Source: a virus. Taken from it: DNA of 41,491 nucleotides. Under the pieces are notes generated by a model, which made no database searches, was not told the DNA's origin, and saw only the letters and a program-made list of their open reading frames with translations. Position 1 is the first letter of the stretch, and the number at the start of each line of letters is the position of its first letter. This document shows positions 1 to 8,095 of the stretch, in pieces. The stretch lies in IMG/VR virus record IMGVR_UViG_3300028610_000201, positions 1 to 41,491 of that record; one strand, 5' to 3'. Both the position numbers and the translations under genes were made by a program.

Positions 1-144
1 GACCCGTGCAAGCTGATATATAGAAAGCAGGAGTTACGTGAGTTCAGTTTGTGCAACGTACCGGCGAACCCGAACGCAGTAGTTGTTGAGCAACCGGGAA
101 AATCGGTATTGAAAGACGTGAACGCCTGGACACAACGGACACAA
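1..144. repeat. Terminal direct repeat, left copy (circular closure)
   Basis: The first 144 bases are identical to 41348-41491. The repeat lies in the middle of the protease reading frame and the frame stays open across the join. This is what assembly overlap of a circular or circularly permuted molecule looks like. A true packaged terminal repeat inside a structural gene is less likely. Confidence 0.95.
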
Positions 145-393
145 ACGGATACAGATAAAAACGATACCGTTAATATTGATACGGTAATTATCCCGATAGC
201 TGAGTGGGAAGATATCAATGCCCGGCTGGATATGCTCGAAGACGGTATCAAAACGGTACAAGATATGCAAATGCGTATGGCCGAAACAGTGGTCAAGGAT
301 GATAATAATTTATACGAAGCTCTGATCAATTCAAGAGAGAAGCCCCCCACCAGGGACTTAAGAACCTTGCTTGATAAACGTCGGGGTAAGTAA
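1..393 (+). CDS. Prohead protease, C-terminal part (continues from 40883)
   Basis: Codons run in frame from base 1 to a TAA at 391-393. Joined with 40883-41491 across the 144-base overlap, they give a protein of about 285 aa, a usual length for an HK97-type prohead protease. This half carries the end of the protease core (REFSLCNVPANPNA, typical of the family) and then an acidic, charged tail of roughly 80 residues that is probably scaffold-like and removed on maturation. The major capsid gene follows after 18 bases. The apparent truncation is only an effect of where the circle was cut. Confidence 0.85.
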   Translation, partial: DPCKLIYRKQELREFSLCNVPANPNAVVVEQPGKSVLKDVNAWTQRTQTDTDKNDTVNIDTVIIPIAEWEDINARLDMLEDGIKTVQDMQMRMAETVVKDDNNLYEALINSREKPPTRDLRTLLDKRRGK

Positions 394-411
394 AATATAA
401 GGAGGCATAAT

Positions 412-1755
412 ATGCCTGATGAAATTAAAAAGCATGTGGAAATAACTGGAGATGACGGAGTTGAAAAGTTGCAGGCGTGGGTTGATAACACGGAAACTAT
501 CATCACGGATATGCAGGCGAAAGCCGAAGCGGACGAGGCTGCGATCAAAGTGAAAGACGAAGAGATCGTAACTCTCAAGAAAGAGGTAGCTGATATCGGC
601 GATCTTGTGGTAATCAACAAAGGCCGGTATAAAGGCACTGAGCCGGAGATGGAAAAGAATTATCAGTTCGGTAAGTGGCTGGGTGCAATACAGCACAGGG
701 ATTTTAAAACGTTGTCAGGTTTCGGAACAAAGGTGCTGGTAACGAACCGTAATCAGCCGGATATGGCGAAGGTCATGCCATTAAGCGAAGCTGGGAAATA
801 TCTCAATAACCTGTCAGCTATCGGGATGAAAGCCGATGTGCATGATGGCGTTAAAACCGACTTGGGAACGCCGTTGACTGGTGATGCAACGGGTACAGAC
901 GCACAGTATCTTGTACCACAGACGATGTATGAAACCACGATCTTGAAAACGGCTGACGCAGCGTCGGAGATCATACCGAAGTTCACGCGTAAGTCGATGA
1001 CAGGGCGGTTGCACCGGTATCCGGTACAGTCGACGAAAGCCGGTTTCACGTTTGTAACGAACGAAGTTACATCAAAAACCGAGCAGAACCCGACATGGAC
1101 GAACGTCGATGTTGAAGCCGAAACGTATGCGTTCTGGGTCGGTGTAACGGACGAGCTGATGGAAGATACCTTCGCCGACATTGGTGGAGAGATCAGGCAA
1201 CAGGGGCTTGACGCATGGGTTATCACGGTTGAAACCGGGATGCTGAATGGTACCGGGAGCACTCCCACTCCAATCACAGGGATATTGCAGGATACAGGAA
1301 CCAACGTTCTTGCAATGGATTCTAATTCGATCCTCAATGTTGACTGGGACGACTTGCAGGCGTTGTCTGCGAAGTTGACCACGAAGGGTAAAAGGGTCGG
1401 TGCAGGTTACATGATGCACGAAACGGTCTGGGACATTCTTGCGAACAGTAAAGATGCCGATGGCCGGTTCTACTTCAACCCATCGGCAGCAGTACCACGG
1501 TCAGCGAGAGGTTATCCGGTATGGACGTCAGACAACATGCCTGACACGGACGACGATGCATCGGACACGGCGTTTATTGCGTTCGGTAATCCGACGTATA
1601 CGATTCTTGGTATTCGTATGGGTATGGAGTTTAAATACTTTACCGAAACGATGCACGCTGTACAGGACGATGAGAACTTCTTCCGTGTAAGAACGAGGCT
1701 TGGTGGGGCAGTAGGACAGCCAGCAAATTACGCGGTATTGAAAACAAAGGCTTAG
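412..1755 (+). CDS. Major capsid protein, HK97 fold
   Basis: 447 aa, starting at ATG 412 behind a strong AAGGAGG at 400-406. Residues ~10-70 are charged and predicted coiled coil, as in the delta domain that phage proteases remove. The remainder has the HK97 capsid pattern: an N-arm, the E-loop region, and a C-terminal half with 'YPVWTSDNMP' and 'DENFFRVRTRLGGAVG', which resemble the P-domain and A-domain end of PF05065. It lies directly downstream of the protease and portal, the standard head-gene order. Its product forms the icosahedral shell. Confidence 0.9.
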   Translation: MPDEIKKHVEITGDDGVEKLQAWVDNTETIITDMQAKAEADEAAIKVKDEEIVTLKKEVADIGDLVVINKGRYKGTEPEMEKNYQFGKWLGAIQHRDFKTLSGFGTKVLVTNRNQPDMAKVMPLSEAGKYLNNLSAIGMKADVHDGVKTDLGTPLTGDATGTDAQYLVPQTMYETTILKTADAASEIIPKFTRKSMTGRLHRYPVQSTKAGFTFVTNEVTSKTEQNPTWTNVDVEAETYAFWVGVTDELMEDTFADIGGEIRQQGLDAWVITVETGMLNGTGSTPTPITGILQDTGTNVLAMDSNSILNVDWDDLQALSAKLTTKGKRVGAGYMMHETVWDILANSKDADGRFYFNPSAAVPRSARGYPVWTSDNMPDTDDDASDTAFIAFGNPTYTILGIRMGMEFKYFTETMHAVQDDENFFRVRTRLGGAVGQPANYAVLKTKA

Positions 1756-1854
1756 TAGACTAAGCGGTGGCGGGTTGGTAGCAAGAAAATGTTAATAGAC
1801 CGTCTTTAAGGTGATGAGCCTGACTGGACATATCTCAAAGTTTGGAGGCACGAA

Positions 1855-2451
1855 ATGGGTGCTAATGTTTATTTAGAGAATGTAGCAAGTTACGGATACA
1901 AAGCAGCAGCGTCAGCAGCAGCGACGATACTGCAAACGATTGACGGTTCGAGCGGGAACAGGATCGCAATCAGGGCGTTCGGTATGACGTGCGGTTCGGT
2001 AGCGACGAGCCTGTATTTCATGAAGGTTGCGGGCAAGACCACGAACGACGGTGCAGCTGCGTCGGGTGGAACGACGGTGAAGCTGACCTCAAAGACGATC
2101 ACAGCGGGGGCGGGTGCGCTGGCAGCGTTGGATCACATGTGTTTCGAGATGGACAACGGGGTGTATCACTTCACCACGGTCGTGTCAATGGGTGTGAGCA
2201 CGGTAGAAATTACCGACGCACTGGTCGATGACATGACCGACGGTAACACAATCTGGGCGTTCGGCGTTGAATCGGACAACGGCCATATAGCGATTGGTTT
2301 GACTGCGAACACGCAGTTGACGAAAGAGCTTGACGGCGGGATATGGTACGGTGAAAACAAAGGTGATCCGGGTATCCTCAAACATCTCAGCTTGACTTCG
2401 AGCACGGTCGGTACACTGGACTATGCAACGATAGACTTTCTGAACAAGTAA
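1855..2451 (+). CDS. Putative head structural/decoration protein
   Basis: 198 aa behind TTTGGAGGCAC. The protein is rich in Ala, Gly, Thr and Val with predicted beta structure and no membrane segment. Its place directly after the capsid gene and before the connector genes suggests a head decoration or minor head protein. I do not recognise the family. The 99 bases before it (1756-1854) hold no gene but include a CGGTGGCG motif that also occurs in the tRNA-like elements at 32 kb. A GC hairpin follows the stop. Confidence 0.55.
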   Translation: MGANVYLENVASYGYKAAASAAATILQTIDGSSGNRIAIRAFGMTCGSVATSLYFMKVAGKTTNDGAAASGGTTVKLTSKTITAGAGALAALDHMCFEMDNGVYHFTTVVSMGVSTVEITDALVDDMTDGNTIWAFGVESDNGHIAIGLTANTQLTKELDGGIWYGENKGDPGILKHLSLTSSTVGTLDYATIDFLNK

Positions 2452-2457
2452 AACCAC

Positions 2458-2477
2458 GGGGGGTCTTCGGGCCCCCC
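2458..2477 (+). terminator. GC hairpin between structural genes (no U tract)
   Basis: Six G and six C residues pair around an 8-base loop 6 bases after the stop of the preceding gene. No T run follows, so this is more likely an mRNA-stabilising or weak attenuating hairpin than a full terminator. A similar UUCG-containing hairpin occurs at 15153-15170. Confidence 0.45.
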
Positions 2478-2495
2478 AGATATACTGAGGTAACG

Positions 2496-2639
2496 ATGGG
2501 ACGGACAGTGGAATTGACAAGAGAGAACCTTGATGACTTGACAGACGAAGAACTTGAGGTTCTGGAACATGCTGGGATCATCGAGAAACGCAAGGGCGAC
2601 GAAAAGCCGAAGTTGAAGAAAGAGGTTAAAACAAAGTAA
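2496..2639 (+). CDS. Small acidic/lysine-rich head-region protein
   Basis: 47 aa, ATG at 2496 behind TGAGGTAACG. The N-terminal half is acidic (LDDLTDEELEVLEHAG) and the C-terminal end is lysine-rich. It resembles the short 'EL..L...GI' peptides often found between capsid and connector genes in siphoviruses. The stop codon overlaps the next start (TAATG), which indicates translational coupling. No specific function is assigned. Confidence 0.6.
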   Translation: MGRTVELTRENLDDLTDEELEVLEHAGIIEKRKGDEKPKLKKEVKTK

Positions 2640-3244
2640 TGGGTAATTTCGTAACGTTAGCGGAAGTTAAGAGTATACTGAACTACACCGACTCGACGTA
2701 TGATACCCGTATAGCGTTCTGGCTACCGTTTATGCCGGGGCGTGTATGTGCGATAGCGAACAACTTCTTCCTGACGAACCAGGCGTTTGTGTCGAGCGGT
2801 GACTTCACGTTTTCGGCATCGGCGTCTATTAGGACAGCGGAAGACAGCTTTGTGGAAGACGGGAACTTCAAAGCCGGTGACGATATATGGGTTGACGGGA
2901 CGTTACAGAACGACGGGTTCTTTGTGTTGTCGGCAGTGACAACGGTACTGTGTACGATTGATACTGATTCGTTATACGCTGAGACAGCGGTGGTGGCTGA
3001 GAACGTGGAGACAGAGGATTTGCGTAACGTATTCATCGGGCTGGTAATGTTCCCACGTGAGTTGAAGGTGCCGGTGGCGAACATGATCCGGTACGACATG
3101 ATTGAGCGACCCACGAGGACAGGGGTGACAGCTGAGAAAGTCGGCAATTATTCAGTGAGTTACAAAATGACAGCGGGGACAGTAGACTATCCGGCAGACA
3201 TTATCGGGTCGTTGAACCAGTTCACAATACCGGCAACAGGGTGA
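2639..3244 (+). CDS. Head-tail connector (adaptor) protein, gp6-like
   Basis: 201 aa. The N-terminal 'TLAEVKSILNYTDSTYDTRIAFWLP' region (about residues 6-31) is the pattern of the HK97 gp6/SPP1 gp15-type adaptor, in which a helix follows 'D...D..I...I'. The middle is a beta-rich insertion and residues ~120-200 return to helices. Order (capsid, adaptor, stopper, gp10-like, terminator) supports the call. The adaptor ring docks under the portal. The start overlaps the preceding stop. Confidence 0.65.
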   Translation: MGNFVTLAEVKSILNYTDSTYDTRIAFWLPFMPGRVCAIANNFFLTNQAFVSSGDFTFSASASIRTAEDSFVEDGNFKAGDDIWVDGTLQNDGFFVLSAVTTVLCTIDTDSLYAETAVVAENVETEDLRNVFIGLVMFPRELKVPVANMIRYDMIERPTRTGVTAEKVGNYSVSYKMTAGTVDYPADIIGSLNQFTIPATG

Positions 3245-3247
3245 GTT

Positions 3248-3571
3248 ATGGCGTTATCAGACTATTATAATATTAATGCGACGGTGATACAATGGTCACA
3301 GACATTAAACGAAACCGGGAACTTGTCGCCGACTACACGGACGGCGGTAACAAACATCACGCTTGCGTTACAGCAGTTATCGAAGAACGAAAGTTTTATA
3401 TCCGGTACTGACAGGATCATCGGGACACATCGGGCGTTCACAGCGATCAATGCAGCGATCACCGAAGAGCGTCAATTACTGATTGGCACGGACTATTATG
3501 ATATCGAAGGTGTAGAGAACCCGATGCAACTGGGTCGGCATTACGAAGTTTTATTGAGGTTAGTAGAATGA
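3248..3571 (+). CDS. Putative head closure (stopper) protein
   Basis: 107 aa, starting 4 bases after the adaptor gene. It shows no strong motif, but length, predicted mixed alpha/beta content and position between adaptor and the gp10-like gene match head-closure proteins of the SPP1 gp16/HK97 gp7 type. Its end overlaps the next start by 4 bases (ATGA). The call rests mainly on synteny. Confidence 0.5.
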   Translation: MALSDYYNINATVIQWSQTLNETGNLSPTTRTAVTNITLALQQLSKNESFISGTDRIIGTHRAFTAINAAITEERQLLIGTDYYDIEGVENPMQLGRHYEVLLRLVE

Positions 3572-3924
3572 GCTTTTCCGGTGGAATGAAGTTTACCAGT
3601 CATATAGAAACCGACAGGCCAGACAAGGTGCTTGCAGCAATGTTCAAAGGTATCGACTTCGGGGCAGTGGTTATCAAAAAGGCAGCACAAGACGAGGTGC
3701 CTGTTGACACTGGTAAGTTGAAAAAGTCGATTAAGATAAAAAAGATTAAAGACGGTAAGTCTATCGGGCCTGACACTGACTATGATATCTATGTTGAATT
3801 TGGTCATCATACTAAGGCGGGCACATTTGTTCCTGCACAGCCGTACATGCGCCCGGCGTTGCAACAGAATAGGAAAGAGATAGCAGCTTTCACAGCGAAA
3901 GAAATACGGAAGGTACTTAAATAA
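3568..3924 (+). CDS. HK97 gp10-like head-tail joining protein
   Basis: 118 aa. The pattern 'VPVDTGKLKKSI', then 'YDIYVEFGHHT', then 'QPYMRPAL' near residues 45-95 is the signature of the HK97 gp10 family (PF04883), tail-completion proteins that act at the head-tail interface. Start and stop overlap both neighbours by a few bases, so it belongs to one translationally coupled cluster. Confidence 0.8.
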   Translation: MSFSGGMKFTSHIETDRPDKVLAAMFKGIDFGAVVIKKAAQDEVPVDTGKLKKSIKIKKIKDGKSIGPDTDYDIYVEFGHHTKAGTFVPAQPYMRPALQQNRKEIAAFTAKEIRKVLK

Positions 3925-4334
3925 TGGCGTCATATATCGAGGGAGCCATGAGGTCGATTCTGGTGGATACACCAGCCGTTAATACATACAGCGGGAGCCG
4001 GGTATACTGGGGTCGTACACCACAGAAACCGACGACACCGTTTATTGTGTTCTTCGCAGTGAGCGACTTGCACCAGCCGTTATATATGACACTGGACGGG
4101 TCGGGTTCCGAGACAGGGCAGAGGATGTTTCAATTCAGCTGCATGGCTGAGGACAGTATTCAAGTACAGTTGATGCAACAGGCGGTGATGGATACTTTGC
4201 GATGGGCGCAGGGTACATCGTATGGGTTTACGATTGAGAATGTTGAGATAGAGAACATGAGGCAGCGGGTCGACCCGACGACAGATTTATTCGTCTGCGA
4301 CGTTGACGCGATAGTAGAATATTATGAGGCATAG
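3924..4334 (+). CDS. Tail terminator protein (copy 1)
   Basis: 136 aa. Position after the gp10-like gene and before the tail tube, size, and the 'GRTPQKPTTPFIVF' and 'TGQRMFQFSCMAEDS' segments fit tail terminator proteins (DUF3168-like/gpU fold) that cap the tail tube. A clear paralog lies at 11326-11850 and shares 'TLRWAQGT.YGFTIE' and a C-terminal 'VEYYEA'. This copy is in the canonical position and probably keeps the terminator role. Confidence 0.65.
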   Translation: MASYIEGAMRSILVDTPAVNTYSGSRVYWGRTPQKPTTPFIVFFAVSDLHQPLYMTLDGSGSETGQRMFQFSCMAEDSIQVQLMQQAVMDTLRWAQGTSYGFTIENVEIENMRQRVDPTTDLFVCDVDAIVEYYEA

Positions 4335-4343
4335 GAGGCACAG

Positions 4344-4763
4344 ATGGGTACGATATTAGGGAAAAGCGGTTACGTTTATGTCGGGATGGGGGTCACACCT
4401 ACTGCCGGGGTTATCATTAACACGATTGATACCTGGAGTATTGCCGGTACAGGCGATGCGATAGAGACAACGGCATTTGGTACGACTACCGCAGCGATAT
4501 ACAAAACGTTCGAGGCAGGGCTGAAAGGGCTAACAGGCAACGCAGCAGGGACGTATGACGGGGCACAGGTGGCTTTATCGACGTTTATGACAGTAATGTT
4601 CAACTCGGCCACGACAAGCGTCAACTGCGTGCTGCACATGGATACGGCACACCATGTATCGGCAGCTTGCGTGATAACAGGCTGGACAATCAATTCGGCG
4701 GTAGCTGACAAAGTAACGTTCGGGTTTGACTTCACCTGTAGCGGAACGCCGGTACTTGCGTAA
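4344..4763 (+). CDS. Major tail tube protein
   Basis: 139 aa behind AGGAGG at 4332-4337. The sequence is Gly/Thr/Ala-rich with alternating beta pattern, contains 'GDAIETTAFGT' and ends in beta strands ('VTFGFDFTCSGTPV'), typical of small siphovirus tube subunits. It lies between the terminator and the frameshifting chaperones, the expected place. It should be one of the most abundant virion proteins. Confidence 0.7.
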   Translation: MGTILGKSGYVYVGMGVTPTAGVIINTIDTWSIAGTGDAIETTAFGTTTAAIYKTFEAGLKGLTGNAAGTYDGAQVALSTFMTVMFNSATTSVNCVLHMDTAHHVSAACVITGWTINSAVADKVTFGFDFTCSGTPVLA

Positions 4764-4790
4764 ATTGAATCAACTAAGTGGGGGGCCACG

Positions 4791-5165
4791 ATGAAAATTA
4801 TAGCGCAGTCGGGACTGAGATATATCCCGAAATGGAACAAGAACCGTAAACAGCCGGTGGAGGAACAGGTGGTAATTGAATGGAACTATCTGTCAGGTAC
4901 AGACCGTGAGACTATATACGGTCTGAAGCCGATAGAGTTTGACACAGCATCCGGCAAGATGCAGGAGAAGATGATATTCCAGATAGACAATGTTGACCTA
5001 TTGCGGAAATCTATCAAGGGTATTATCAATCTGGACATTGACGACGGCGATATACGACAGGCAACAGTTGACGATATATGTACAATGCCGGGCCTGGGCG
5101 GGTTGTATACTGAGTTGAAAAACTATTTCTCTGAACAGAACGCGGAGACAGAAAAAAAAAATTAG
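4791..5165 (+). CDS. Tail assembly chaperone, G-like protein
   Basis: 124 aa in the classical G position between tube and tape measure. Translation normally stops at TAG 5163-5165 just after a run of ten A residues. A fraction of ribosomes should slip -1 there and continue into the downstream frame to give a longer G-T protein, as in lambda. The product should coat the tape measure during tail assembly and be absent from virions. The G name rests on gene order and the slippery site more than on sequence. Confidence 0.75.
   Translation: MKIIAQSGLRYIPKWNKNRKQPVEEQVVIEWNYLSGTDRETIYGLKPIEFDTASGKMQEKMIFQIDNVDLLRKSIKGIINLDIDDGDIRQATVDDICTMPGLGGLYTELKNYFSEQNAETEKKN
5152..5161 (+). other. Programmed -1 ribosomal frameshift site
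   Basis: Ten consecutive A residues at the 3' end of the G frame. In frame 0 it reads GAA AAA AAA AAT TAG. After a -1 slip it reads AAA TTA GAA GAC TGT and enters the frame of 5177-5476 with no stop in between. This is the arrangement used by siphoviruses to make the G-T fusion. Transcriptional slippage on A10 is an alternative. Confidence 0.8.
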
Positions 5166-5176
5166 AAGACTGTTAT

Positions 5177-5476
5177 ATGCTTGTAAAGACTGGCTGGATA
5201 ACACACATTGACACGGTGGTTGACAATCCGTTACCAGCATGGGCACCGGTTGTTAAGAAAAGGGCCCGTAACATCGGGACGGTGAAAGACCCGTACTATG
5301 TACAGGACGACGAGATGAAAGGTTTATTGAATGACCAGGGTATCACACGAAAGATTAACTTGTATATCCGTAGTAAAAAATGGGGGCTACCGTTTCCGGG
5401 GGGGTGGATGAACCAGCCTGCCTGGATAATGGAAGTGTTTGATATATTAGACAACGTCGAGGCAGCTCATGGCTAA
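5177..5476 (+). CDS. Tail assembly chaperone, T part of G-T fusion
   Basis: The open frame extends upstream through 5159 without a stop, so the natural product is probably the -1 frameshift fusion 4791-5161/5159-5476 (about 228 aa) and not a separate protein from ATG 5177. That ATG has no convincing Shine-Dalgarno sequence. The T domain should recruit the tail tube to the chaperone-coated tape measure. It overlaps the tape-measure start by 8 bases. Confidence 0.7.
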   Translation: MLVKTGWITHIDTVVDNPLPAWAPVVKKRARNIGTVKDPYYVQDDEMKGLLNDQGITRKINLYIRSKKWGLPFPGGWMNQPAWIMEVFDILDNVEAAHG

Positions 5477-7322
5477 AGAGCGACTACAAATAGAACTGAT
5501 AGCAGACGCAAAGAAAGCTGTCAAAAACCTCAAGCAATATACAAAAGAAGCGAAGAAATCCGGCGATCAAGTCGGCAAACTCACAAAACTATTTAAAAAC
5601 CATTTCGCAGGAATTGCAGCTGGGATACTTATTGCCCGAAAGGTTATTAAAGTTGTTGCAAACTTGACTGATGCGTATAAGGAACAGGAACTTGCCGTCA
5701 GGAGAATGGAAAGCGCCCTACGGGCTACAGGAACATATACTCCCACATTATCAAAAGAGTTACAGCAAATAGCAAGCGACTTGCAGGAGACTTCACGGTT
5801 TGGTGATGAAGCAACCTTACAAATGGCAGGGCTTCTGCAATCATTAGCAAAGCTGAATGGCGAAGGATTGAAACAAACTATTCCATTGGTGCATGACTTT
5901 GCTGAAGGCATGGGGATCGATCTGAATACAGCTGCCTCATTAATAGGTAAAACTCTCGGGAGTACAACAAATGCGTTAAGCCGATATGGTATTATTCTTG
6001 ATATGACCGGAACGCAATCGGAGAAGTTAGAAGAATTGACACGAGCAGTTAATGATTCTTTCGGAGGCATGGCAGCTGCTATGGGCGACACGTATGCAGG
6101 ACAAACGGCTCAATTAGGTAATGCATTCGGTGATCTGAAAGAAGAAATGGGAGAATTGCTCGGCGAAGCTATGCGCCCAATGATCCCTATTGTAAAGGAA
6201 CTGGTGGTATCATATACAAACTATTTAAACATAATCAACGATGCCAGAAAAGCGAAACTGACATTACAGAAAGTAGAAGCTGGTGATATAAAACTGAGTC
6301 AACTACGGATAGAACAGTTGAACCAGGAAGTCACAGCAAGACAGTTACAGATACATGTTGACGCACTGGCAATAATGCAGAGACGTGGGAGTTTAAAGAA
6401 AACGCTTGCAGAAAAAGAACAATTAATAAAATCATTACAGGATGAAATGAAGGCGCGTTCTTTAAATATAAAAGGTTTGGAAATTATAGCACAAGAATAT
6501 CAGGACTTGGTACCGGGAATAACCGAAACGATAACAACCAAAGAAGAAGAAAAGAAAATCGTAATAGAATCATCGGACGCATGGACACGATGGGCCGAAA
6601 GCGTGAAAGGTGCAACAGACGCAGCTATACAAGGACAAAAGAAAGAAATCAAAACATTGAAAGATTTAACCGACGAGACGTTCAAGGCTTTCCATGCTTC
6701 CAAAACATATAACAAGGAAACAAGAAGCGCTACTATCCCCGCTGTTCGCGACCTTGATGCTGAAATAAAACAGTTGCACAAAGACATGGAAGACCAGTCG
6801 GCCCTATTGGACACCGTTGCATCCCCGGCGCTGGAACAGTTCGCAATGGACTTGGGCGCAGCAGCCGTGGGCGCAGGTTCCGCAGGAGAAGCCGTCAGAG
6901 ACCTTGCGAAGAATATGATAAGTGGGTTGCTGATAGCGATAGGTAAACAACTTATTGCGATGGCGGTATTGTACTTGCTGGCATTGCAGTTTGGTAAAGC
7001 AGCAGCAGCACTGGCTGGCGGTATCGCAGCGATAGCAGCTGGGAGCGCGGTGGCGAACTTACAACAGGGCGGTACAGTAAAACACTTACAGACCGGGGGC
7101 GGGTTCGGTGACAGAGTGCCAGCGATGCTTGAAGCGGGCGAGGTAGTGATACCGAAAGAAGTGGTGCAAAGCAACGCTGCCGGTATCGGTGCAATGCGAG
7201 GTGGTGAAGGGGGCGATGGACGGCCTATATTATTACAGATAGATGGCAAGACGTTGTTTCGATGGATGTATAAAGAGTCGGTTAATAAAAATATGACAAT
7301 CAGTTCGAGAGCAGTTATATGA
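5469..7322 (+). CDS. Tape measure protein
   Basis: 617 aa. Long helical stretches at about residues 10-260 and 270-400 contain charged heptads. A hydrophobic Ala/Gly-rich region at about residues 480-530 has likely membrane-active segments (IAMAVLYLLALQFGKAAAAL). It ends with 'LEAGEVVIPKEVV', a motif typical of tape-measure C-termini (PF10145-like minor tail proteins). At about 1.5 angstrom per residue the tail would be near 90 nm. It is read from an ATG inside the T gene and overlaps the next gene by 4 bases. Confidence 0.85.
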   Translation: MAKERLQIELIADAKKAVKNLKQYTKEAKKSGDQVGKLTKLFKNHFAGIAAGILIARKVIKVVANLTDAYKEQELAVRRMESALRATGTYTPTLSKELQQIASDLQETSRFGDEATLQMAGLLQSLAKLNGEGLKQTIPLVHDFAEGMGIDLNTAASLIGKTLGSTTNALSRYGIILDMTGTQSEKLEELTRAVNDSFGGMAAAMGDTYAGQTAQLGNAFGDLKEEMGELLGEAMRPMIPIVKELVVSYTNYLNIINDARKAKLTLQKVEAGDIKLSQLRIEQLNQEVTARQLQIHVDALAIMQRRGSLKKTLAEKEQLIKSLQDEMKARSLNIKGLEIIAQEYQDLVPGITETITTKEEEKKIVIESSDAWTRWAESVKGATDAAIQGQKKEIKTLKDLTDETFKAFHASKTYNKETRSATIPAVRDLDAEIKQLHKDMEDQSALLDTVASPALEQFAMDLGAAAVGAGSAGEAVRDLAKNMISGLLIAIGKQLIAMAVLYLLALQFGKAAAALAGGIAAIAAGSAVANLQQGGTVKHLQTGGGFGDRVPAMLEAGEVVIPKEVVQSNAAGIGAMRGGEGGDGRPILLQIDGKTLFRWMYKESVNKNMTISSRAVI

Positions 7323-8095
7323 GAATATGGTACGACAACGAAGCTAACAAGGGTACGATAACGGCAGAGAGTGAAGAGACTGGGTACCCGGCAATTAACT
7401 TGCAGAACACGCAGTTGTCACGTACTACACGGTCGACAAACGTATCGTCTGTGCAGACGTGGGACTGGGACGCAGGCGCAGGGGTAACAATAGCCGGTGA
7501 CAGCATATCGATACTCGGCCACAATATTTCTTCGGCAGCCACAGCGATACAGTTCATCATGGCAGCGACCTCGACATTCGCCGGGGCAACGACGAGCGTG
7601 GTGCTGACACACAACGCCGGGCTTATGTCAGCGTATTTCGCAGCGGACTCACAACGGTACTCGCGGGTGCTGATAGACGATTCGTCCAACAGCGACGAGT
7701 ATATTGAGATGGGCGCGGTGTTCATTGCATCTTACTTGCACGTCACGGGCGGTGTGGGGGTTGATTTCCCGTTTCAAGTTTTGGACAGCTCGACAGGCGG
7801 GTACAGCAACACGGGCCAGTTCTTCGGCGACGAAGGCGACACGCTTGACCTTTACAGTTTCGCCATGCCGTTTATCAACAACGCTTTAAAGAAATCGTTT
7901 ATAACGATGTTCAACGAGGTCAAGACAGTCAAACCGATAATCATGGACTTTAACGAGTCAGCGCACAGTTCTATACTGCCGTTGTATTGCAGATTTAACG
8001 AACCAATATCCTATAATCATATTCCGGTTCCAGTAAGTGGTACCGACTGGGACTTTCACTGGAACGCTTCGATATCGCTAAAGGAGATAAAATAA
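7319..8095 (+). CDS. Distal/minor tail protein
   Basis: 258 aa, directly after the tape measure and overlapping it (ATGA). The sequence is beta-rich, with an N-terminal 'MRIWYDNEANKGTI' and 'YPAINLQNTQLSR' opening that I associate with tail-tip proteins of environmental siphoviruses. Position is that of Dit or gpM/gpL-type tip proteins. The family is not certain. Confidence 0.5.
   Translation: MRIWYDNEANKGTITAESEETGYPAINLQNTQLSRTTRSTNVSSVQTWDWDAGAGVTIAGDSISILGHNISSAATAIQFIMAATSTFAGATTSVVLTHNAGLMSAYFAADSQRYSRVLIDDSSNSDEYIEMGAVFIASYLHVTGGVGVDFPFQVLDSSTGGYSNTGQFFGDEGDTLDLYSFAMPFINNALKKSFITMFNEVKTVKPIIMDFNESAHSSILPLYCRFNEPISYNHIPVPVSGTDWDFHWNASISLKEIK

Noticed and set aside
1-144. True direct terminal repeat of a T7-like or T5-like genome
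   Set aside because: It lies in the middle of the protease gene and has the form of a simple assembly overlap of a circular map.
753-1382. Long minus-strand open frame inside the major capsid gene
   Set aside because: Shadow of the capsid frame. No ribosome site, low-complexity Val/Ser/Pro composition, and every supported gene is on the + strand.
1439-1690. Plus-strand frame of 83 codons inside the capsid gene
   Set aside because: Alternative frame of a strongly supported gene, Arg/Thr-rich, without its own ribosome site.
6500-7249. Minus-strand open frame of 249 codons inside the tape measure gene
   Set aside because: Antisense of Ala/Gly-rich codons; composition (Ser/Ala/Pro-rich) is typical of a shadow frame.
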